The notes beneath the pieces were generated by a model. It was given only the letters and a program-made list of their open reading frames with translations. It did no database searches and was not told where the DNA came from. From a bacterium (GTDB lineage Bacteria > Krumholzibacteriota > Krumholzibacteriia > LZORAL124-64-63), in contig JAAEOA010000245.1 in assembly GCA_024223715.1 (NCBI GenBank), positions 1 through 42,006 of the forward strand: a DNA stretch of 42,006 bases. The letters are read 5' to 3'. A program made the position numbers and the translations under genes. Within the stretch, counting starts at the first letter, position 1, and every line of letters begins with the position of its first letter. This document shows, one piece after another, positions 24,028 to 31,788 of the stretch.

Positions 24028-24763
24028 GATCTTTGGGATCCTCTTCAACAGGTTGATCGATTGGGGAATCTTCTGAGGTATCTTCAGCTTCCTCAGTAGT
24101 CTCAGGAGCCGATTCCTCTTCTATTTCAGAGGTCTGATCAGTCTCAGAATCATGATCCTGTTCTTCTGGAGCAGTGAAGTAGTCCTCCAGCTCCTCGTCA
24201 GATACGTCACGACCAATTTTACTGGCGAATTCTTTGAGCTGGTCGCGGTCTTCCATGACATTTTCAAGATCTGGAAGATCTGGTAATTGTCCCAGTCCCT
24301 TCAGTCCCAAATGATTTAGGAATTCACGGGTGGTTCCGTACAGAAGAGGATTTCCCACGGCCTGGCTACGGCCCACAACTGTGGCCAGGTTTCGCTCGGT
24401 CAAGGTACTGATAGCGCCACTGCTATTCACACCACGAATTTCATCAACTTCCAAACGAGTCAAAGGCTGACGGTAAGCAATAATGGCCAAAACCTCGAGT
24501 CCGGCTTTGGATAGCCGTGAGAAGCGACGGCCTTTGAGCATGCGTTCGACAATTGGTGAGTATTCAGGACGAGTGGCAATTTGCCAGCCTCCTCCAAATT
24601 CAACCACGGTAAAGGCATTTTCGGCAGTTTCATATTCTGCATCCAATTCCTTAATGGCTTGACGTATTTCAGTAGTCTCCGTGCCCGGCAAAAGCTTTTT
24701 CAAGCGAACCATGGTCAAAGGCGTATCTGTGGCAAAGAGCAGGGCTTCAATTTCCCGTTTCAA
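24011..24763 (-). CDS. scpB: Segregation and condensation protein ScpB
   Basis: ScpB is the winged-helix (kite) subunit of the SMC-ScpAB condensin. Residues 1-180 show the two winged-helix domains (IEALLFATDTPLT, LSKAGLEVLAIIAYRQPLTRLEVDEIRGVNSS, LLYGTTREFLNHLGL). The remaining 70 residues are an acidic low-complexity tail. The start is TTG: TTGA forms a four-base overlap with the scpA stop, and GGGAG lies nine bases upstream. This ties its translation to scpA. smc is not in the window. Confidence 0.94.
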   Translation of the reverse strand: MKREIEALLFATDTPLTMVRLKKLLPGTETTEIRQAIKELDAEYETAENAFTVVEFGGGWQIATRPEYSPIVERMLKGRRFSRLSKAGLEVLAIIAYRQPLTRLEVDEIRGVNSSGAISTLTERNLATVVGRSQAVGNPLLYGTTREFLNHLGLKGLGQLPDLPDLENVMEDRDQLKEFASKIGRDVSDEELEDYFTAPEEQDHDSETDQTSEIEEESAPETTEEAEDTSEDSPIDQPVEEDPKDHGQPE

Positions 24764-25755
24764 GATTCGGTCTCCCGTTCTGAGGATTTATCTTCATCAA
24801 CAACTTCTTCAATATCATCAACATCTTGAAGATCTTCAAGATCTTCAAGATCATCAAGATCAGCGGGATCGCTTTCCTCATCATCTTTTGGTTTGGGTGC
24901 AAGAAGCCAGATGGGCCCCCGGGAGCTGGTTTGAAGAAATTCCAGACGACCCCTTTTGACCAGTTCAAGGATGGCGATAAAGGTAACAATTACCTCCATC
25001 TTCATCGTCTCATTTTCAAACAGTTCTTCAAAGCGGATGTCCGCTCCACTTTTGACCCTTTCTTCAATCAGAACCATTTTCTCATCAACGGTGAAAGGTT
25101 CACGTTCCACTTCGTGTATGGGCTTGGATTGAAGGCGGTCAAAAATTCCAGCCAAAGCCGAAAGAAGATCGAACATTTCAATGCGCAACTTGGGTTCAAG
25201 GTCCAGCTGGTCGGTGAAGGGGAATTTCGTTTGACGAAGATGGTACTGCTGTCGTTCAGTTTCAGCCCTTTGAAGACTCTCGGCTGCGTCCTTGAACCGA
25301 CGATATTCCAAAAGTCGGCGAACAAGCTCGGCCCTTGGGTCATCTTCATCTTCTTCATCATCCACGTTATGTGAAGGCATCAGCATTTTCATCTTGATAA
25401 CCATAAGGGTCGCCGCCATGGCGATGAATTCCCCGGCCGTGTCCAAGCTGATGGCTTGTATCACCTTTATGTGTTCAATGAATTGATGGGTAATCACAGA
25501 GATATGGATGTCGTAAATATCCATGTGCTCTTTATTAATCAGATGCAACAACAGATCCATTGGACCCTGAAAACCAGTCAAATCGACCTGGTAGGCTTCA
25601 CTGGTTCTGAAATAATCCATCTCTGGCGGCAAGGCATCCAGATTCCAGCTTTCGGGCCCCTGTTGAAGGTCATCCGAAGCCGATGGATTCGGGCCACCTT
25701 CTGATTGGACCGGTGGAACGCTGTTCTCTTGATTCTCTAAGTTGTCCTGGGTCAA
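24760..25755 (-). CDS. scpA: Segregation and condensation protein ScpA
   Basis: ScpA is the kleisin that bridges SMC heads together with ScpB. The core starts at YQVDLTGFQGPMDLLLHLI (about residues 55-73), the standard N-terminal ScpA motif, with INKEHMDIYDI and DTAGEFIAMAATLMVIKMKMLMP after it. The C-terminal winged helix (MEVIVTFIAILELVKRGRLEFLQ) binds the SMC head. An acidic tail follows, encoded by 9-base repeats. The TTG at 25755 has AGGGG eight bases upstream and gives 331 residues with about 45 extra N-terminal ones. An ATG at 25620 would give the usual N terminus but has a weaker ribosome site, so the start is open. Confidence 0.93.
   Translation of the reverse strand: MTQDNLENQENSVPPVQSEGGPNPSASDDLQQGPESWNLDALPPEMDYFRTSEAYQVDLTGFQGPMDLLLHLINKEHMDIYDIHISVITHQFIEHIKVIQAISLDTAGEFIAMAATLMVIKMKMLMPSHNVDDEEDEDDPRAELVRRLLEYRRFKDAAESLQRAETERQQYHLRQTKFPFTDQLDLEPKLRIEMFDLLSALAGIFDRLQSKPIHEVEREPFTVDEKMVLIEERVKSGADIRFEELFENETMKMEVIVTFIAILELVKRGRLEFLQTSSRGPIWLLAPKPKDDEESDPADLDDLEDLEDLQDVDDIEEVVDEDKSSERETES
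24822..24857 (-). repeat. 9-base repeats in the scpA acidic tail
   Basis: Units of nine bases (GATCTTCAA twice, then GATCATCAA, with a diverged CATCTTGAA before them) encode a Leu-Glu-Asp/Leu-Asp-Asp repeat in the ScpA C terminus. They are in frame. Confidence 0.75.
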
Positions 25756-25764
25756 AACCGGCCC

Positions 25765-26760
25765 CTATCCAATTCCCATGGCATTGTGAACTTTTTCCAT
25801 GGTGCGGGCCGCCTCCTGGCGGGCCTTCTCGCAACCGGCGGCAATAATTTCATCCAATTTCTTGGGGTCATTTTCAAAATCAGCACGCCGCTCACGCAAA
25901 GGAGCAAAATGCTCAATCACACCATCGGCAAGTTTCATTTTACAATCAACACAACCCCTGGCAGCACTGCGGCATTCCACGGCCGTCTGTTCCATTTCCT
26001 CAGGCAGAAATTTCTGATACCAGGTATAGACTGCACAAATATCCGGATTGCCAGGATCTGTTTTCCGCTGTCGGGCAGGGTCGGTAAAAGCAGGTTTGAT
26101 TTTTTTGATAATCTCTTCTGGCGAGGCACTGATTTCAATGGTATTGCCAAGACTTTTACTCATGCGTTTGCCGTCTGTGCCGGGGAAACGGGAAAATTTG
26201 GTTACCATAGGTTCGGGTTCAGGGAAAACCTGACCAAAAATACGATTAAATTTACGGGCCATTTCCCTGGTCAATTCCAGATGAGGCAATTGGTCCTCTC
26301 CCACTGGAACGGCATGGGCCAGATAAACCATAATATCGGCAGCCTGCAACACAGGGTATCCCAAGTGTCCAAAGCTTATTTCATTTCCCATGTTCAAATC
26401 GCGAATCTGTTCCTTGAAGGTCGGGTTTCGTTCCAGCCGTCCCATGCTGATCATCATGGAAAGAATAAGGTTCAGTTCCGCGTGTTCCTTAACCTCAGAT
26501 TGAATAAACATGACTGATTTGTCAGGATCAAGACCGGCTCCCAGCCAATCGAGAAACATTTCCCTGCTGTTGTGGCCAATCTCTTTGGCTTTATCCAGGG
26601 CTGTGGTCAGTACATGCCAATCGGCAACCATAAAATGGCAGGTATAGTCATCCTGCAGTTTGTTCCAGTTTTCCAGGGCGCCGGTATAATTTCCCCAATG
26701 CAAACGCCCGGTTGGACGCATGCCACTGAGAATGATCTTTTTCTTGGTATCTTGACTCAA
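25765..26760 (-). CDS. trpS: Tryptophanyl-tRNA synthetase
   Basis: TrpS charges tRNA-Trp. It is a class I synthetase with its HIGH-type motif in RPTGRLHWGN (residues 15-24) and the KMSKS motif as GKRMSKSLGN at about residue 200. Other family features are ADWHVLTT, FIQSEVKEHAELN, GYPVLQAADIM, and VPVGEDQLPHLELTREMARKFN. I set the start at the TTG at 26760: a GAGG ribosome site (26767-26770) lies six bases upstream and the protein begins SQDTKKKIILSGMRPTG, as family members do. A longer reading from the ATG at 26841 would run through a tRNA-like sequence and is unlikely. Length is 331 residues. It lies between xerD and scpA. Confidence 0.95.
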   Translation of the reverse strand: MSQDTKKKIILSGMRPTGRLHWGNYTGALENWNKLQDDYTCHFMVADWHVLTTALDKAKEIGHNSREMFLDWLGAGLDPDKSVMFIQSEVKEHAELNLILSMMISMGRLERNPTFKEQIRDLNMGNEISFGHLGYPVLQAADIMVYLAHAVPVGEDQLPHLELTREMARKFNRIFGQVFPEPEPMVTKFSRFPGTDGKRMSKSLGNTIEISASPEEIIKKIKPAFTDPARQRKTDPGNPDICAVYTWYQKFLPEEMEQTAVECRSAARGCVDCKMKLADGVIEHFAPLRERRADFENDPKKLDEIIAAGCEKARQEAARTMEKVHNAMGIG

Positions 26761-26797
26761 AACAAACCTCGTGGACTGAAAATCCAATAATAACAGA

Positions 26798-26821
26798 TGA
26801 GTGGGCAGGACTTGAACCTGC
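26798..26821 (-). ncRNA. tRNA T-arm-like fragment in the trpS leader
   Basis: On the minus strand a perfect T-arm is visible: 5-bp stem GCAGG/CCTGC with the 7-base loop TTCAAGT (26805-26821). It is followed by seven bases (CCACTCA) that would be the 3' half of an acceptor stem. No matching TGAGTGG lies the required distance upstream, and there is no CCA end or clear D or anticodon arm, so this is not an intact tRNA gene. It may be a tRNA remnant, an old attachment-site half next to xerD, or a tRNA-like leader element of trpS. Chance is not excluded. Confidence 0.4.
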
Positions 26822-26876
26822 TGAATGGGCAAAGTTACCATCAGTTGAGGGGGTTGTCAAAGTCACGGTGAGTGTT

Positions 26877-27779
26877 TTATCGAGCCCGCGGGTGTGCTTC
26901 CAGCCAGGCTTCGGTTAACCAGCTGCGGTCAATGTGGGTATAGATTTCCGTAGTGCTGATATCTGCATGGCCCAACAGTTCCTGAACAATTCGCAAGTCC
27001 GCGCCCCCTTCCAGCAAATGAGTGGCATAGCTGTGCCGAAGGGTATGGGGGGAAAGCTCAGGAGGCAATTGAGCTTCTCTGCCCGCGGCTTTAAGGAGAT
27101 TCCACACCGAAACACGGGAAAGCCGTCCCCCACGATTGTTTAAAAACAAGGCGGAATGAAGTTTATCCTTTAGAAGCAGAGCTCTTCCTGCGTTGATATA
27201 GTTATTCACAGCCTCAGCAGCCGGTTGGCCCACCGGAACCAGCCGTTGTTTGTTACCTTTGCCTCTTACCAGCAACATTTCATCGTTCAAATCCAGATCC
27301 ATGACATCGATTCCACACAATTCGCTGACCCGGCACCCGCATCCGTATAGAATCTCCAGAATGGCGCGATCCCTTAACTCCCTGGGCTTGCCGCCCTGCA
27401 CACCTTCAATGAGACGAACAACTTGGTCGACAGATAAAATAACGGGCAATTTTCGACCCTTTTTGGGGATAGCTATAGTGGTCGTGGGGTCCCCCGGAGC
27501 CATGCCTTCAGCAACCAGGAATTTAAAAAATGATCGTATGGTGGACATCAGGCGAGCTCTGGATGAGGTAGCCAGTTCCCGGGCACATTCAGAAAGAAAT
27601 TTTCGCAGATGGGTGTCGTTAATAGCTCCAGGCCCGGGAATTTCCTGCTTTTCAGCCCAGCCCCGCAACCGACTCAGGTCCTGTTGAGCCGCCAAAAGGG
27701 ATGCAGTAGCCAATCCTTTTTCGGCTCCACAGTGAGCCATGAACGAATCCAAAGCCAAATCCCAGAAATTGAGTTTCAT
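26877..27779 (-). CDS. xerD: Tyrosine recombinase XerD-type
   Basis: This is a 300-residue tyrosine recombinase, most likely one of the two Xer proteins that resolve chromosome dimers at dif. The N-terminal core-binding SAM-like domain spans about residues 5-95. The catalytic set is present: Arg in CGCRVSELCG, Lys in RGKGNKQRLVP, His-x2-Arg in HTLRHSYATH, His in LLGHADIS and the nucleophile Tyr in TTEIYTH. I call it XerD rather than a phage integrase because of length, standard motifs and position beside scpA-scpB, as seen in Firmicutes. Its partner at 36872-37834 has the typical XerC location. The ATG overlaps the uvrC stop by one base (TGATG). Confidence 0.88.
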   Translation of the reverse strand: MKLNFWDLALDSFMAHCGAEKGLATASLLAAQQDLSRLRGWAEKQEIPGPGAINDTHLRKFLSECARELATSSRARLMSTIRSFFKFLVAEGMAPGDPTTTIAIPKKGRKLPVILSVDQVVRLIEGVQGGKPRELRDRAILEILYGCGCRVSELCGIDVMDLDLNDEMLLVRGKGNKQRLVPVGQPAAEAVNNYINAGRALLLKDKLHSALFLNNRGGRLSRVSVWNLLKAAGREAQLPPELSPHTLRHSYATHLLEGGADLRIVQELLGHADISTTEIYTHIDRSWLTEAWLEAHPRAR

Positions 27780-29641
27780 CAGTCCTCCCGCCTGGCTTTG
27801 TCGAAATACTCCAAAATTGCCACCGCATCGTGTCGGTTAATGCCACGCACCTGAGCCAAATCATCAGAATCAGCGAGTCGGATCTGAGCCACGGATGAAA
27901 AGTGATGCAGCAGAGCCAGCTTTTTCATTTTACCAATGCCTGGAATCAAATCCAATTCACTGGCTGTTGTTTTCTGATCCCGGAGTAACCGGTGATACGT
28001 TATGGCGAAGCGATGAGCCTCATCCCTGACCCTTTGCAGCAACTTCAAGGCTTCACTGCTATGAGGTAAATTTAACGTCCCATTTTCCCCGTGGATGGTT
28101 TCTTCACGTTTAGCCAGACCAATAAGCTGAGTCTCGTGCAAACCATACCCACCCAATACTTCCCTGGCCCTGGATAATTGGCCTGCCCCACCATCGACCA
28201 TAACCAAATCAGCGGCAGGTTGGTTTTTTTCGAGTAATTTTCCATAATAACGACCCAGAACTTCAGTCATGCTGGCAAAGTCATCGGGACCTTCAACGGT
28301 TTTCACCTTAAAACGACGATACCGGCTCTTCAGTGGCTTGCCGTCTTTAAAAAAGACCAGTGAAGCCACTGTCTCTTTCCCCTGAAAGTTACTGATATCA
28401 AAACATTCAATGGTTTTTGGGGTGGTATGCAAATCCAGAGCTTCCTGAAGCTCAATATCTGCCGGAGTAACTTGACTGCGATATTTCGAGTTGTGCAACT
28501 CTTTCTTCAGCAGGACTTCCCTCAATTTGAAGGTGGCGTTGGTGTGTGCAAGCTGAACGGCTTCTTTTTTGATTCCTCGCTGGGGAACCTTCAATTTTAC
28601 AGGCTTTTCCCGCATTTTACTAAGCCAACTCCCCCAACTTTCAAGATCAGCAACTTCATGACTGAGGTAGATTTCATGGGGAATTTCCCCGGCTCTTTCA
28701 TAATATTCCCTTAAGAGCTGGCTCATAAAAACATCAAGCCCGCTTTCAAGTTTATCGGCGAGCATAAAATGCAAAGAAGTAAGAATTTTGCCTCCCCGGA
28801 CCCTGAGAATCACTCCGGAAGCATCGCCCCCTTCCCTGGCCACAGCGCACAAATCACAATTTCCCTGCACTCCGGAAACAGGACGGGCGTTTTGGGTGGT
28901 ATTTTCCAATTGGGTGATCAGATCCCTGATTTTGGCCGCATCTTCGAATTTGAGGTCCAAACTGAGGCTTTCCATTTCAGATTGAAGCTCAGCAACGACT
29001 TCCGAGTCTCCTCCTTCCATGAATTTAACCAGGCGTTTTACTTTTTGACCATACCCTTCAAGAGTGTCGTAATCCACGCAGGGGGCACTACAACGGCCTA
29101 TTTGGTAGTCCAGACAAGCCCTTGGTACGGTTTGTTCCGGTAAATCAAGATGGCAGGTGCGAATTTGGAAAGCAGCTGCGGCAAAATTTAGAGTTTTGCG
29201 CATGGCGTGAACATTGGTATAAGGTCCAAAATATTTGGCCCCGTCTTCTTCAACATGCCGAACCACTGTTATCCGGGGAAAGGGTTCATTTAAGCTAATG
29301 CGCAAGTATGGGTATGCTTTATCGTCTTTCAGGCGGACATTGTATAAAGGCCGATATTCTTTGATCAACTGGTTTTCAAGTACCAAGGCATCAGCATCTG
29401 TGTCGGTAACGATGTAATCAAAATCATCGATATTTTTGACCAGTAATTCCGTTTTGGCATCCTTGTCGCCCGATGTATGGAAATAGGAACGAACCCGCTG
29501 GGTTAAATGTTTGGCTTTTCCTACATATATAACCTTACCCTGCTTATTCTTATGCAAATACACACCCGGGGCTGAAGGCAGCAGCGCCAGCTTCTCTTTT
29601 AACTGATTTTGTTCATTATCCTGTTTTGATTCGCTTGACAT
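27779..29641 (-). CDS. uvrC: Excinuclease ABC subunit C
   Basis: UvrC makes the two incisions in nucleotide excision repair. The 620-residue protein has the N-terminal GIY-YIG nuclease (PGVYLHKNKQGKVIYVGKAKHL), a cysteine cluster (CHLD, CLDYQIGRCSAPC), a UVR domain (about 200-240), the central RNase H-like nuclease (CFDISNFQG, LVMVDGGAGQL, RDEAHRFAITYHR) and C-terminal helix-hairpin-helix repeats (LIPGIGKMKKLALLHHF). Length is normal. The ATG at 29641 has AAGG just upstream and follows a strong promoter closely, so the leader should be only about ten bases. It heads the run through rpsA. Confidence 0.96.
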   Translation of the reverse strand: MSSESKQDNEQNQLKEKLALLPSAPGVYLHKNKQGKVIYVGKAKHLTQRVRSYFHTSGDKDAKTELLVKNIDDFDYIVTDTDADALVLENQLIKEYRPLYNVRLKDDKAYPYLRISLNEPFPRITVVRHVEEDGAKYFGPYTNVHAMRKTLNFAAAAFQIRTCHLDLPEQTVPRACLDYQIGRCSAPCVDYDTLEGYGQKVKRLVKFMEGGDSEVVAELQSEMESLSLDLKFEDAAKIRDLITQLENTTQNARPVSGVQGNCDLCAVAREGGDASGVILRVRGGKILTSLHFMLADKLESGLDVFMSQLLREYYERAGEIPHEIYLSHEVADLESWGSWLSKMREKPVKLKVPQRGIKKEAVQLAHTNATFKLREVLLKKELHNSKYRSQVTPADIELQEALDLHTTPKTIECFDISNFQGKETVASLVFFKDGKPLKSRYRRFKVKTVEGPDDFASMTEVLGRYYGKLLEKNQPAADLVMVDGGAGQLSRAREVLGGYGLHETQLIGLAKREETIHGENGTLNLPHSSEALKLLQRVRDEAHRFAITYHRLLRDQKTTASELDLIPGIGKMKKLALLHHFSSVAQIRLADSDDLAQVRGINRHDAVAILEYFDKARRED

Positions 29642-29663
29642 TTGACCTTATTCCTATTAGATT
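29635..29663 (+). promoter_or_regulatory. Promoter of rpsT
   Basis: A perfect -35 box TTGACA (29635-29640), a 17-base spacer and a -10 TAGATT (29658-29663, four of six matches) point toward rpsT. The predicted start near 29670 leaves a leader of about 30 bases holding GGAGG. The -35 box covers the uvrC start codon, and the -10 box overlaps the -10 of the opposing uvrC promoter. Confidence 0.6.
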
Positions 29664-29684
29664 CCCGCGCCTATAACGTCTCAA
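29656..29684 (-). promoter_or_regulatory. Promoter of the uvrC operon
   Basis: On the minus strand TTGAGA (29679-29684), a 17-base spacer and TCTAAT (29656-29661) are each one mismatch from consensus. The -10 hexamer is the same as in the mutL promoter. Transcription should start near 29649, about eight to ten bases before the uvrC ATG. Confidence 0.65.
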
Positions 29685-29700
29685 ACGGAGGTCTACTGAC

Positions 29701-29958
29701 GTGCCACATGCAAAAAGTTGCAAGAAACGCCTGAAAACAAATAAAAAGGCGAACATTTCGAACAGTCATAACCGTGCGCAAATGCGTTCGGCCATGAGAA
29801 CTTTCCGCGCCACCATTGGTGAAGCCACCGACGACCAAAAAGTGGTAGCTTTGCGCGAAATGTACAGTCTGATCGACACCAATGCCCGTAAAGGCTTGAT
29901 GCCCCGATCCCGCGCTGCCCGTCTCAAAGGTCGTTTCGCTGCTTTCGCTGCCAAGTAA
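29701..29958 (+). CDS. rpsT: 30S ribosomal protein bS20
   Basis: bS20 is a small helical protein that binds the 16S rRNA early in 30S assembly. The 85-residue product begins PHAKSCKKRLKTNKKANISN and has the family's SHNRAQMRSAMRTF, plus the C-terminal LIDTNARKGLMPRSRAARLKGRF. The start is a GTG at 29701 with GGAGG (29687-29691) nine bases upstream. A non-ATG start is also known for bS20 in E. coli (UUG), where it takes part in autoregulation. It is the only gene on the plus strand in this window and is transcribed alone, between the divergent uvrC and convergent dapB genes. Confidence 0.97.
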   Translation: MPHAKSCKKRLKTNKKANISNSHNRAQMRSAMRTFRATIGEATDDQKVVALREMYSLIDTNARKGLMPRSRAARLKGRFAAFAAK

Positions 29959-30006
29959 CCTCAAGGGTACTGGGTTTCGAAAATTCTGAAACATTCTTGT
30001 TGGGAC

Positions 30007-30033
30007 TTCCTGTTGGGAAATCCCAGACAGGAA
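30007..30033 (+). other. Strong hairpin downstream of rpsT
   Basis: TTCCTGTTGGG (30007-30017) and CCCA-G-ACAGGAA (30022-30033) form an 11-bp stem with one bulged G and an AAAT loop. It starts 48 bases after the rpsT stop codon. There is no T-run after it, so it is more likely a 3'-UTR stability element or part of a compound terminator than a terminator alone. Confidence 0.5.
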
Positions 30034-30068
30034 TATTTCAGGAAGAACACAGGTTACGGATTATAATA

Positions 30069-30103
30069 AATGAGGGTTCCTCTTTAAGGGGGCCCTCTTT
30101 ATT
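30069..30103. terminator. Probable two-way terminator between rpsT and dapB
   Basis: GAGGG (30072-30076) pairs with CCCTC (30093-30097), with a partly paired interior. The stem is flanked by TTTATT on the plus strand and TTTATTATAAT on the minus strand. Its position between the two converging genes, 13 bases from the dapB stop, suits a shared terminator. The stem is short, so confidence is moderate. Confidence 0.5.
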
Positions 30104-30115
30104 GTGCCTGTATAT

Positions 30116-30874
30116 TTAGTTTTTACCGGCCAGATTCTGCAGGACTTCCGTAAGTCCAAACAATCCGGGCGGTGAATAGTTAACAAAGCGCACAGACGGT
30201 AAAATGCCACGCAAAAAAGCATTCCGGGAATGAGCACGATGGGTTAAAACCAAAGTTTCTTCTGCATCAGTGAAGGTCCAGGTGTGTTCCCCGATAGTGC
30301 CCCCAAGCCGTTGGCTGTGAGTTGGGACCATGTTTTCAGCATTTCGGGCTTTTTCATAAGTGGCCGCCAGATGTTTGGCAGTACCACTGGGTTTGTCCAG
30401 CTTGGTCACGTGATGAGTTTCAACCTGCTCGGCATCAAACCCCTGAGGCAGAGTTTTGGCCAGCAATTGCAATAACATCTGCAATGCAGGAATTCCCACA
30501 CTGAAATTGGCCGCCTGCACGACAGGGTTTTTCTCTGCAAATGAGAACAATTTGGCTGTTTGGTCTTTGGTGAACCCAGTGGTTCCAATGACCAAGGGCG
30601 ATTTTAAAGACAGGGCCTGCAAAAGCAATCCATCGAGGGCGGTCGCTAGGGAAAAATCAATAATCACAGAACCTGACGGAATGTTTTCAGCCATTTGGTC
30701 CTGCCCCAGCAAGGGCAATTGAGCATGGAATTCACCCTTGGGTTTCCCCTGACCTGGCTCGGTAACCAAACCGGCCAACCGACAGTCATCAGCAGATTCA
30801 ACCAATGCTGAAATCAGCTTTCCCATGCGACCGGTGGCCCCATGCACAACAACAGGAATTAAATCATCACTCAA
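30116..30874 (-). CDS. dapB: 4-hydroxy-tetrahydrodipicolinate reductase DapB
   Basis: DapB reduces the DapA product with NAD(P)H on the route to diaminopimelate and lysine. The 252-residue protein has the dinucleotide-binding start VVVHGATGRMGKLI, IIDFSLATA, VIGTTGFT, ANFSVGIPAL, the catalytic EVETHHVTKLDKPSGTA stretch (His-His, Lys) and a C-terminal THRAHSRNAFLRG. The start is TTG: TTGA overlaps the dapA stop by four bases, and GGAGG lies seven bases upstream. Length is slightly under the family average but complete. Confidence 0.95.
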   Translation of the reverse strand: MSDDLIPVVVHGATGRMGKLISALVESADDCRLAGLVTEPGQGKPKGEFHAQLPLLGQDQMAENIPSGSVIIDFSLATALDGLLLQALSLKSPLVIGTTGFTKDQTAKLFSFAEKNPVVQAANFSVGIPALQMLLQLLAKTLPQGFDAEQVETHHVTKLDKPSGTAKHLAATYEKARNAENMVPTHSQRLGGTIGEHTWTFTDAEETLVLTHRAHSRNAFLRGILPSVRFVNYSPPGLFGLTEVLQNLAGKN

Positions 30875-31788
30875 GAGCCTGCCTCCAGATCTTTGTCCAT
30901 GAGTTCGGCAAGTGTGCTTTCATAGAATTGCAAAAGGAAAGTGAGGCTGGCTTCCTGAACCGGTACCAATGGCAACCGGGGATCCCGCTTGCACAATCCA
31001 GCAAGGCTCAGAAGTTCTTTTACAGGGACAGGATTACTTTCCACAAAACAGGCATTGCAAATAGGATCAAAAGCGCGGGCCATGGGCCAAGCTTGATTAA
31101 TATTGCCCTGAGACCATGCTTGCCAGAAGCGGACCATGGCACCCGGCAAAAGGTTACTCACAACACTGATGGCGCCAGTGGCCCCAAGTCCGAAAATATT
31201 AAAATTCAACCCATCATCTCCGGAAAAAACTTTCATCTCACATGAGGCAATAGCCTGTTCAATTTGAGCAAGGTTCCCGCTGGCTTCTTTGAGAGCTACA
31301 ATATTGGGTTCTGCACTCAGCTCTGCGGCTGTCTCGGGAAGAATATTGACCGCCGTGCGACCGGGAACATTGTAAAGAACAATAGGAATGTCCACGCCTC
31401 GGGCCACAGTGCGATAATGAGCCACTAATCCATGTTGCTGTGGTTTGTTGTAATAAGGAGATATTAGCATGGCGGCATCAGCACCCCATGATTTTACCTG
31501 TTTGGTCAGCCTAAGAGTTTCGGCTGTACTGTTGGACCCACTGCCGGCAACTACAGCGCAATGCCCCTTGCACATCTCCACCGCGGATTTAATCATCCAT
31601 TCGCGTTCGTCAGCAGTCAGGACTCCGGCTTCACCGGTGCAGCCAACGGGGACAACACCGGCAACTCCGGCATCGATCTGTCGTTGGATAAGTTTTCGCC
31701 AGGCATTATGATCAACCGCATCTCCGGAAAAGGGAGTCACAAGAGCAGTGTATATTCCATCCGGCATTTCCCATGTTTTTTCAGTCAT
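30871..31788 (-). CDS. dapA: 4-hydroxy-tetrahydrodipicolinate synthase DapA
   Basis: DapA condenses pyruvate with aspartate semialdehyde, the first committed step to diaminopimelate and lysine. The 305-residue TIM barrel has the Schiff-base Lys167 (NIVALKEASGN), Tyr139 (LYNVPGRT) and the YYN stretch (112-114). The conserved GTTGE motif reads GCTGE (49-53): the first Thr, Thr44 in E. coli numbering and part of the Thr-Tyr-Tyr proton relay, is Cys50. The motif after it is EAGVL rather than ESATL. Other family members (N-acetylneuraminate lyase and similar) share the fold, but position between dapF and dapB supports DapA. The ATG overlaps dapF by eight bases. Confidence 0.92.
   Translation of the reverse strand: MTEKTWEMPDGIYTALVTPFSGDAVDHNAWRKLIQRQIDAGVAGVVPVGCTGEAGVLTADEREWMIKSAVEMCKGHCAVVAGSGSNSTAETLRLTKQVKSWGADAAMLISPYYNKPQQHGLVAHYRTVARGVDIPIVLYNVPGRTAVNILPETAAELSAEPNIVALKEASGNLAQIEQAIASCEMKVFSGDDGLNFNIFGLGATGAISVVSNLLPGAMVRFWQAWSQGNINQAWPMARAFDPICNACFVESNPVPVKELLSLAGLCKRDPRLPLVPVQEASLTFLLQFYESTLAELMDKDLEAGS

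Noticed and set aside
26761..26841. Longer N terminus of TrpS from the ATG at 26841
   Set aside because: It would translate the tRNA-like sequence and add 27 residues absent from the family. The TTG at 26760 has the proper GAGG site.
26877..27779. Possible phage or island integrase
   Set aside because: Length, motifs and scpAB context fit housekeeping XerD, with a matching XerC in its standard location. No phage or cargo genes are present.
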